Source: JBGSOW01 sp041738875 (GTDB lineage Bacteria; Patescibacteriota; Dojkabacteria; CALFHW01). From it: a stretch of DNA of 12,601 bases. Below are positions 1-4,408 of this stretch, piece by piece. The DNA is taken from the NCBI GenBank assembly GCA_041738875.1, contig JBGSOW010000010.1:1-12601 (forward strand), given 5' to 3'. A program made the position numbers and the translations under genes. The first letter of the stretch is position 1, and each line of letters begins with the position of its first letter. The notes under the pieces were generated by a model. It saw nothing but the letters and a program-made list of their open reading frames with translations, was not told the origin of the DNA and searched no databases.

Positions 1-433
1 CATTCGTTTGATTTAACATATCTAAGGCAGTCCCATATTGCTTTGAAACAATTAAGCTTCTTATGTTACTAGACCTCTCTAGATATCCAGAAAGCTGAGT
101 TATCTCTTGATTTATTACCTCCAAACGCTCTCTTGTCTCTAATATTTCACGCTCAGTCCTTCTTAAATCGTTTTCGGCTCTTAACCTATCTTGCCTAGAA
201 GTTTCTGCCATATACATCTCAGCTGGATTAGATACCTTTGTGCTTGTTTCATTGCTACTCCTATCATAGTCGTATTTAGTAGATGTACTTTCAACAGAAG
301 TAACTTGGACCGGAGCATAAGTATTAAGTATCTCTTGATATCGTTTCCTTTCTTCCGTCAGAAGTTTCTCCGAAGCCTTTAATCTTGATTGTTCCGCTCG
401 TAACTTGTCTGATTGGATTTGTTCACCAGCCAT
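1..433 (-). CDS. Coiled-coil protein, C-terminus beyond the left edge
   Basis: An open frame begins with ATG at 433-431 and stays open for 144 codons to the window edge, so the C-terminus is missing. The visible protein has two charged, Leu/Ile-containing helical stretches that look like coiled coil: residues about 5-36 (rich in Glu, Lys, Arg and Gln) and about 79-125 (rich in Arg and Glu). A Ser/Thr-rich linker (residues 41-70) separates them. There is no signal peptide or membrane segment in the visible part. The start overlaps the 3' end of the upstream 194-residue gene by 11 bases (423-433), which indicates coupled translation in one operon. No Shine-Dalgarno is visible; the bases before the ATG are A-rich. 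I recognise no family. A structural or scaffold role would fit the coiled coils but is inference. Confidence 0.75.
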   Translation of the reverse strand, partial: MAGEQIQSDKLRAEQSRLKASEKLLTEERKRYQEILNTYAPVQVTSVESTSTKYDYDRSSNETSTKVSNPAEMYMAETSRQDRLRAENDLRRTEREILETRERLEVINQEITQLSGYLERSSNIRSLIVSKQYGTALDMLNQTN

Positions 434-1007
434 TTGTTTTATCTAGATCAATAAATAAGTCTTCAGTTATTTCTTCTTTCTCCACTGCTTCATCGAGGCC
501 AAGAATTATATTCAGGACTTCTGGATCGGTTTTTCCTTGGCTTTTGTATATATCAACCATTTTACGCAAGGATTTATTGGAAATTTTACTCCTAGTCACG
601 ACGAAAATTTCTTTTACTTTTAATTGATCTAGTTTTCCATCATCACCTTTTACAAGACCCATAAGGGTTGCGAGTGGGTCAGATGAAGCAAGATTTACTG
701 GTGTGTTATTCTCATTGTTTGGAAAGTTTCCAGCATTTCTGAGACCTGTCTCCTGATCTGCTAATTGTGTAAGTTGGGGTAGATTTGTAGTGTTAGTATT
801 CGTAGGATTATCTTGAACTCCAACGTCTCCAGGCTGTGATTGCTGGGTAGGCTGGCTAGTCAGATTAGTCAAATTAGGCTGACTGGCTAGGATAGATTGA
901 TTAGCTAGATTGGACTGATTAGCCTGGTCCGATTGGGCCGTTTGATTTGTTTGAGCAGTTTGGTTATCCAAAGTATTGGTTACTTCTTTAATAATATAAA
1001 AACGCAA
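423..1007 (-). CDS. Hypothetical protein with Asn/Gln hexapeptide repeat
   Basis: A 194-codon frame ending in TGA at 425-423. The N-terminal half (about residues 15-97) is low complexity, dominated by Asn, Gln, Thr, Ser and Ala, and starts with six-residue tandem repeats. The C-terminal ~95 residues, from a Ser-Asp-Pro-Leu-Ala motif onward, are ordinary mixed sequence with predicted helices and an acidic tail, and look like a folded domain. There is no signal peptide or membrane helix. The start is uncertain. The frame opens at TTG 1007, with a stop upstream and no in-frame ATG before the middle of the protein. A second TTG at 971-969 lies 11 bases after AAAGAAG (989-983) and is an equally good start. 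An out-of-frame 11-codon mini-ORF (1015-980) ends just before that second TTG. The gene is probably co-transcribed with the overlapping coiled-coil gene. No family recognised. Confidence 0.7.
   Translation of the reverse strand: MRFYIIKEVTNTLDNQTAQTNQTAQSDQANQSNLANQSILASQPNLTNLTSQPTQQSQPGDVGVQDNPTNTNTTNLPQLTQLADQETGLRNAGNFPNNENNTPVNLASSDPLATLMGLVKGDDGKLDQLKVKEIFVVTRSKISNKSLRKMVDIYKSQGKTDPEVLNIILGLDEAVEKEEITEDLFIDLDKTNGW
831..965 (-). repeat. Degenerate 18-bp tandem repeat encoding N/Q hexapeptides
   Basis: Read on the minus strand this segment encodes successive hexapeptides NQTAQT, NQTAQS, DQANQS, NLANQS and ILASQP, then a nine-residue variant and TQQSQP. The working consensus is N-(Q/L)-(T/A)-(A/N/S)-Q-(S/T/P). 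Codons differ between units, so the repeat is kept at protein level and is not a recent DNA duplication. It forms the start of the low-complexity half of the 194-residue protein. Confidence 0.75.
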
Positions 1008-1073
1008 GCAAACATATGTTGCCTATAAAATAGACTAACGAAATTTACTAAAGAAAACAAGGGAAATTAACTA

Positions 1074-1089
1074 TAATTATGCATAATTA
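1074..1089. other. Perfect 16-bp palindrome after a stop codon
   Basis: TAATTATGCATAATTA is its own reverse complement. It starts 5 bases beyond the TAG stop (1097-1095) of the 152-residue gene. There is no loop and no T-run, so it is a poor intrinsic terminator. It could be a protein-binding site or cruciform, or a chance result of AT richness. Confidence 0.45.
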
Positions 1090-1094
1090 CCGTC

Positions 1095-1553
1095 CTAATT
1101 CAAAATCTCCTGCAATGCATCGCGCGCGTCAGTAAAACCTTTTATTTTCTTTGTCTTCGCAAGCATCTCCAAATGCACTTTATGCTCCTCGTCGAATTTC
1201 CTCAATTCAAATTCACTAATAAAACTATTTTTTAACATCAAATTAAACAAATCCTTCAGCGAATTCGTCATCGCGAGTTTAACACTTTGCTCAACCTGCT
1301 CTTTGGTGAGGTGTTTAAGTAGAAGAAGGTTAACAAATCCAATCAATTCCTCCGGTTCCTTCAATTTCTCAAGACTTTTCTCGCTATCCTCCAAAGCCTT
1401 GGCAAATGTCCCACTATGAGAACTGGCCTCCGCGACCAAATGATCCAAATACGCTTTATATGTGTATATTATTAAATCAGCTTGAAGCTCGTGGTCTTTT
1501 GGCTTCGTGCTATGCCTGAAAAGAAGAATAAACAAACTCGCAAAATCTACCAT
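1095..1553 (-). CDS. Hypothetical helical protein, 152 residues
   Basis: An ATG-to-TAG frame whose product is almost entirely predicted helix. It starts with a short hydrophobic patch (residues 4-12, Phe/Leu/Ile-rich) that is too short for a membrane helix, followed by amphipathic helices rich in Leu, Lys and Glu. There is no signal peptide, cysteine pair or catalytic motif that I recognise. The ATG at 1553 has no Shine-Dalgarno; a second, out-of-frame ATG sits exactly 10 bases upstream, as in two other genes of this window. It lies 77 bases downstream of the 200-residue membrane protein gene and 87 bases upstream of the repeat-containing gene, all on one strand, so it is probably part of the same transcription unit. 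Function unknown. Confidence 0.7.
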   Translation of the reverse strand: MVDFASLFILLFRHSTKPKDHELQADLIIYTYKAYLDHLVAEASSHSGTFAKALEDSEKSLEKLKEPEELIGFVNLLLLKHLTKEQVEQSVKLAMTNSLKDLFNLMLKNSFISEFELRKFDEEHKVHLEMLAKTKKIKGFTDARDALQEILN

Positions 1554-1590
1554 GATTAAACATAAAAAATAAATTTAATAACTAGTTAAT

Positions 1591-1618
1591 TTATAATTAA
1601 TTAAACAATTAATTATAA
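1591..1618. other. 12-bp-arm AT-only inverted repeat (possible terminator or processing hairpin)
   Basis: TTATAATTAATT (1591-1602) and its exact reverse complement AATTAATTATAA (1607-1618) flank the 4-base spacer AAAC. It lies 12 bases beyond the TAA (1633-1631) of the 200-residue gene. A 12-bp stem with a 4-base loop could form in the minus-strand transcript. It has no G:C pairs and no clean U-run directly after it, so a role in termination is uncertain; mRNA processing or stabilisation, or protein binding, are alternatives. Confidence 0.4.
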
Positions 1619-1630
1619 TTTGTTAGCTGG

Positions 1631-2233
1631 TTAATTCGCCCTAACCGGCCCCAGACCTTCTGTTGATATCAACTCTGTTACAGCGGACGCAGAAGCATCC
1701 CCAAAACTAGAAGAAACGATCTCGCCCAATTGTCTTGCACCTTCTTGTATATTCAACCCACCCTGAGCAAGATTTTTTGCAAGTTCAGGATTATTGTCTC
1801 CAATTGCGTTTAATGTCTGCTCAACCGCGTCAGTAGAGAAATTCGTTATTCCGGAAGAGAAATCCGATATTCCTTCGAAGACTGTCTGCAGAGCCGTTCC
1901 CGCAATTTCACCAACTGTATTCAAAACTGGTAGACCTGCGGCTAATGCAGGAGATGCACCAGTTAGAAGTATGCCTCCGAGAATAGCAACTGAAACTGCT
2001 TTGATCAGCCTGCCTCTAGTCTTCGGATTCCCAAATATATTCGCAAATCTCTCACCTATACTTTTACCACCACTTTTTCGCTCTACAAGTGCGCTGTTTG
2101 GTGTATCACTAAATCGATAACCTTCTTGGTACTGTCCTTGCCCAGCTCTATAGTCTTGAGGTTGATGTATAACATCCGGGACACCTTCGGGCTGCCCCGT
2201 AGGTTCAGTTGGTGGTGCTGCTTGATTTTTCAT
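1631..2233 (-). CDS. Single-span membrane protein with Pro/Gln-rich N-terminus
   Basis: A 200-codon frame. Residues 1-45 are rich in Pro, Gln, Gly and Tyr and probably disordered. Residues 51-76 are basic (ERKSGGK, KTRGR, LIK). Residues 77-99 form a hydrophobic segment ending in a small-residue run (TGASPALAAG) that resembles a signal-peptidase site. Residues 101-200 are Ala/Ser/Gly/Asn-rich and amphipathic with no further clear membrane span. The positive charge before the helix predicts a cytoplasmic N-terminus and an exported C-terminal part. A signal located 75 residues into the protein is unusual, and there is no internal Met for a shorter start. It is the first gene of the left minus-strand group and has its own promoter candidate. 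A VirB2-like pilin was considered, but the second hydrophobic helix is not convincing. No family assigned. Confidence 0.75.
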   Translation of the reverse strand: MKNQAAPPTEPTGQPEGVPDVIHQPQDYRAGQGQYQEGYRFSDTPNSALVERKSGGKSIGERFANIFGNPKTRGRLIKAVSVAILGGILLTGASPALAAGLPVLNTVGEIAGTALQTVFEGISDFSSGITNFSTDAVEQTLNAIGDNNPELAKNLAQGGLNIQEGARQLGEIVSSSFGDASASAVTELISTEGLGPVRAN

Positions 2234-2250
2234 ATTAATTCATTCTAAAA
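2234..2250 (-). promoter_or_regulatory. Leader with start-stop mini-ORF (copy 1)
   Basis: The minus strand reads TTTTAGAATGAATTAAT directly before the ATG of the 200-residue gene. It contains ATG-AAT-TAA, a two-codon ORF ending one base before the real start. The same ATGAATTAAY block precedes the 182-residue gene about 2.1 kb away. There is no Shine-Dalgarno. A role in translation initiation is inference. Confidence 0.45.
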
Positions 2251-2285
2251 ATATTATTTTACTTAAGAATTATTTAGCTTATGGT

Positions 2286-2314
2286 ATTATCTGTTAAGTA
2301 ATAGCGATTCTTAA
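2286..2314 (-). promoter_or_regulatory. Candidate sigma-70 promoter for the 200-residue gene
   Basis: On the minus strand TTAAGA (2314-2309, 4 of 6 to the -35 consensus) and GATAAT (2291-2286, 5 of 6 to the -10 consensus) are separated by 17 bases. Transcription would start near 2279, leaving a leader of about 45 bases. The elements overlap both arms of the dyad at 2289-2319. This is a sequence match only. Confidence 0.4.
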
Positions 2315-2319
2315 CAGAT
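2289..2319. promoter_or_regulatory. Candidate operator: 10-bp inverted repeat between divergent genes
   Basis: ATCTGTTAAG (2289-2298) and its exact reverse complement CTTAACAGAT (2310-2319) are separated by 11 bases, so the arm centres are 21 bp apart, two helical turns. This spacing suits a dimeric repressor. The arms overlap the -35 and -10 candidates of the leftward promoter and a possible -35 (TTAACA, 2311-2316) of the rightward one. Part of the right arm (ATTCTTAA, 2307-2314) recurs inverted at 2263-2270. It could instead be an RNA hairpin, although the 11-base loop and lack of a T-run make a terminator unlikely. Confidence 0.45.
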
Positions 2320-2340
2320 TCATAGATCATTTAGTATTAA
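2311..2340 (+). promoter_or_regulatory. Weak candidate promoter for the transporter/kinase pair
   Basis: TTAACA (2311-2316, 5 of 6 to the -35 consensus) and TATTAA (2335-2340, 4 of 6 to the -10 consensus) are 18 bases apart, with the transporter ATG at 2361. The predicted 5' leader would be very short, about 13-15 bases, in keeping with the missing Shine-Dalgarno. Other AT-rich hexamers nearby could serve as well. Confidence 0.25.
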
Positions 2341-2360
2341 TATTAGTATACATAACATCG

Positions 2361-3302
2361 ATGAGCAAAATCCAATTATCAAGGGCAAGCTTTAATTTAC
2401 GATTCTCACCAGTTATTTTAATCGTTATTGCTGCTGTTTTATGGTCGTTGGACGGAATTTTGCGCATCAACCTCAGGTCTATTCCGCCCGCTACGCTTGT
2501 TCTATTGGAGCATTCGTTGGGATTGATCCCATTAATTCCATTTTTGCCTACCTTTTTCCGCAAATTTAGAGATGCGAGTCCAAAAGCCAGAACAGCTTTG
2601 ACGACAACAGCAGTCATCAGTGGTGCACTAGGCACGATTTTTTACACTGCAGCACTCGCGCAAGTATTTTACGTTCCGTTTTCTGTAGTAGTTATGATGC
2701 AGCAGTTGCAGCCGCTTTTCGCTGTCGCACTTGCAAGCATACTTTTGCGTGAAAAAATCAGCGCAAGCTTTATAATCACGGCCGTCTTTGCACTTATCGG
2801 AGCATATTTACTCAGCTTCCCAAATCTCGCGCCAAATTTTGCAACAGCTGACGGCCGCGCACAAATGATCGCTGCCCTACTCGCTCTCGCGGCTGCAATT
2901 TCATGGGGAACAGGAACAGTATTTAGCAAAATCGCACTTAAAGAATTCGACTTTAGGCTAGCTACAACAGGAAGGTTCCTTATAACCATAGTAGCCGCAT
3001 TCATAATTAGTATAGTCCTTGGACAAACTTACCCTCTTGTGGATATTGAAATTTCACAATGGTTACAATTGGGATTAATTGTTTTTACTGCAGGTATGGT
3101 TGCGCTTTTGATTTACTACAAAGGTCTAGCGGGCACACAAGCAAAGGTTGCGACATTCGCGGAACTAACGTGGCCACTATCTGTATTTGCAATTGACCTT
3201 GCGCGCGGCGTGATCTTCTCACCAACTCAAGTAATCGGAGCAATCCTGCTACTGATCATGATCGTCCGAGTGAGTACTAAATATAGAACTGACCGAAAGT
3301 AA
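2361..3302 (+). CDS. EamA/DMT-superfamily transporter
   Basis: A 313-residue integral membrane protein with about ten hydrophobic helices: roughly residues 17-34, 42-66, 79-99, 102-128, 134-153, 168-191, 200-221, 235-253, 261-285 and 288-305. This is the two-times-five-helix EamA layout of the drug/metabolite transporter superfamily, and ~300 residues is the usual size. Family hallmarks are the small-residue/Trp pattern in helix 1 (residues 21-35), the Gln/Pro motif in helix 4 (MMQQLQPLFA, 112-121) followed by LLREK, and the repeat of the pattern in the second half (SWGTGTVFSKIA, then a Glu-Leu-Thr-Trp-Pro motif in helix 9). Substrates in this superfamily vary widely (amino acids, nucleotides, drugs, riboflavin) and cannot be read from the sequence. 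The next gene, 31 bases on, encodes riboflavin kinase, which makes a flavin precursor one candidate substrate. ATG at 2361 has no Shine-Dalgarno. Confidence 0.9.
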   Translation: MSKIQLSRASFNLRFSPVILIVIAAVLWSLDGILRINLRSIPPATLVLLEHSLGLIPLIPFLPTFFRKFRDASPKARTALTTTAVISGALGTIFYTAALAQVFYVPFSVVVMMQQLQPLFAVALASILLREKISASFIITAVFALIGAYLLSFPNLAPNFATADGRAQMIAALLALAAAISWGTGTVFSKIALKEFDFRLATTGRFLITIVAAFIISIVLGQTYPLVDIEISQWLQLGLIVFTAGMVALLIYYKGLAGTQAKVATFAELTWPLSVFAIDLARGVIFSPTQVIGAILLLIMIVRVSTKYRTDRK

Positions 3303-3333
3303 TGGTAGAAAATAAGACACATACTGCAATCTC

Positions 3334-3771
3334 ATGAAGCCAGAAGATGTTTTACCTATGACCCTGCAAGGGAGAGTGGTGCATGGGGATAAAATTGGAC
3401 GCACGTTGGGCTTCCCTACCGCAAATTTAGAGTTCGTTAATAGCAAGTATCAAAAGTTTAGCGAAGTATTCACACTAAACAAAAATCTCCACGGCGTTTA
3501 TGCTTGTGAATTGAGTTTAGATGTTAATACTAAATCCAAAACTATAATCCAAGCCAACCTTCACGGCATGATCCATATCGGCCCAAGGCTCGTTTTCAAC
3601 GAAGAAAAAGTCTTGTTCGAGGTGAATATATTCGATTTCACAGAAGAAATTTACGATAGAATACTAACCTGTAAATTAACCGCATTCATCCGCCCTACTC
3701 GAAAGTTCGACGGCCTTGCAGAATTAATCAAGCAGATGAAAGCAGACCGGATCATGGCTTTGGTAAAATGA
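3334..3771 (+). CDS. Stand-alone riboflavin kinase (flavokinase)
   Basis: Predicted to transfer phosphate from ATP to riboflavin, giving FMN, in the cytoplasm. The 145 residues correspond to the flavokinase domain alone. Visible motifs are GDKIGRTLGFPTANL (residues 18-32), the nucleotide/Mg2+ site with its PTAN core; HGVYA (53-57); HIGPRLVF (81-88), at the place of the usual IGxRPTF; FEVNIFDF (95-102), in which Glu96 matches the family's catalytic Glu; and IRPTRKFDGLAELIKQMKAD (119-138), matching the conserved C-terminal helix region. Most bacteria carry this domain fused behind an FAD synthetase (RibF, about 300 residues). Here that half is absent, and the frame cannot extend it because the transporter gene ends 31 bases upstream. 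Length resembles eukaryotic monofunctional kinases. ATG at 3334 or at 3358 (residue 9) could be the start; both leave the core intact. Confidence 0.88.
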   Translation: MKPEDVLPMTLQGRVVHGDKIGRTLGFPTANLEFVNSKYQKFSEVFTLNKNLHGVYACELSLDVNTKSKTIIQANLHGMIHIGPRLVFNEEKVLFEVNIFDFTEEIYDRILTCKLTAFIRPTRKFDGLAELIKQMKADRIMALVK

Positions 3772-3784
3772 ACCCTAGTAATAA

Positions 3785-3800
3785 AATTATTTTAATAATT
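3785..3800. terminator. Possible bidirectional terminator hairpin between convergent genes
   Basis: AATTATT (3785-3791) and AATAATT (3794-3800) are inverted repeats, with an outer AGTAAT/ATTACT pair at 3777-3782 and 3798-3803. It sits 13 bases after the riboflavin kinase stop and 20 bases beyond the stop of the converging 182-residue gene. Position favours a shared terminator, but the stem is short and AT-only with no G:C core. Confidence 0.3.
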
Positions 3801-3820
3801 ACTCAAACAGAAAATAATAG

Positions 3821-4369
3821 TTAAATTGAATCAGCCCTCTTCGCATTCTGATCTAGAAAAGATTGAGCCTCTTCAATCCTACCTTCGTCTACTAGTATTT
3901 GAAAGTATTCTTGTTTATCAATAGTTAATTGAGCTAAAACCTCCAATTCTTGTTTCATCTTTTGCAACTGAGTTTTCATATAAGGGACATGCATACGTAC
4001 TTCCTTTGCCGCATAATCCAAAATACTATTCCCGGTTACAACTGTATAGAGGGAATCAATTATACTGGGTATCTGAGATTCTTCTATCTCTTTGGACTCT
4101 AACATTTCATCAAGGAATTCAAACATACTCTCTGGGAACACCTCTTGCAACCTTTCATCAATAATACTCTGTGAATATGAAACCGAACTTGCCCTTATAA
4201 AGCCCATTTGTACTTCATTTAGATTCAAGTCCTTAAAATGAGGATCAATTGATTTTTCTAATTCAGCTATATAAGATAACTGATCCTGTGTTGCGACCTG
4301 ATTTGACTCTTTGTCCTGCACCTCTTTTAACAATCTTTTCAATTCATTTATTATTTCCTCGTCTACCAT
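3821..4369 (-). CDS. Hypothetical helical protein, 182 residues
   Basis: An ATG-to-TAA frame giving an acidic, almost wholly helical protein. Residues 1-41 form a charged amphipathic helix. Residues about 60-115 carry Leu/Ile/Phe-rich helices, and about 127-160 look like coiled coil, followed by a short helical hairpin (DEGRIEEAQSFLDQ) of tetratricopeptide-like character. There is no signal peptide, membrane span or known catalytic motif. It follows the giant gene after only 39 bases on the same strand, so it is probably co-transcribed with it and could encode a partner or chaperone; that is inference from position. The leader just before the ATG is almost the same as that of the 200-residue gene, including a two-codon mini-ORF. 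No family recognised. Confidence 0.72.
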   Translation of the reverse strand: MVDEEIINELKRLLKEVQDKESNQVATQDQLSYIAELEKSIDPHFKDLNLNEVQMGFIRASSVSYSQSIIDERLQEVFPESMFEFLDEMLESKEIEESQIPSIIDSLYTVVTGNSILDYAAKEVRMHVPYMKTQLQKMKQELEVLAQLTIDKQEYFQILVDEGRIEEAQSFLDQNAKRADSI

Positions 4370-4386
4370 GTTAATTCATACCTAAA
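4370..4386 (-). promoter_or_regulatory. Leader with start-stop mini-ORF (copy 2)
   Basis: The minus strand reads TTTAGGTATGAATTAAC directly before the ATG of the 182-residue gene. The ATGAATTAAY block matches copy 1 at 2234-2250, with TTTAG just upstream in both. The start-stop ORF ATG-AAT-TAA ends one base before the gene. Its function is not known. Confidence 0.45.
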
Positions 4387-4398
4387 TTAAATACTCGT

Positions 4399-4408
4399 CT
4401 ATATATAG
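4399..4408. other. 10-bp palindrome abutting the giant gene's stop
   Basis: CTATATATAG is self-complementary and lies directly after the TAA (4411-4409) of the giant gene, in the 39-base gap before the 182-residue gene. It is too short for a terminator. It is listed because similar AT-rich palindromes follow other stops here. Confidence 0.3.

Noticed and set aside
2234..2360. FMN riboswitch ahead of the transporter/kinase pair
   Set aside because: The gap is only 127 bases, AT-rich, and shows none of the conserved FMN-aptamer helices.
2327..3004. Minus-strand frames inside the transporter gene
   Set aside because: They lie opposite a clear ten-helix transporter, have no family features, and mirror its codon pattern.
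1..4369. Possible paralogy between the ends of the edge coiled-coil protein and the 182-residue protein
   Set aside because: Both have a helix followed by an Ala-x-x-x-Leu-x-Gln pattern, but only a few identities in about 33 residues; coiled-coil composition explains this.
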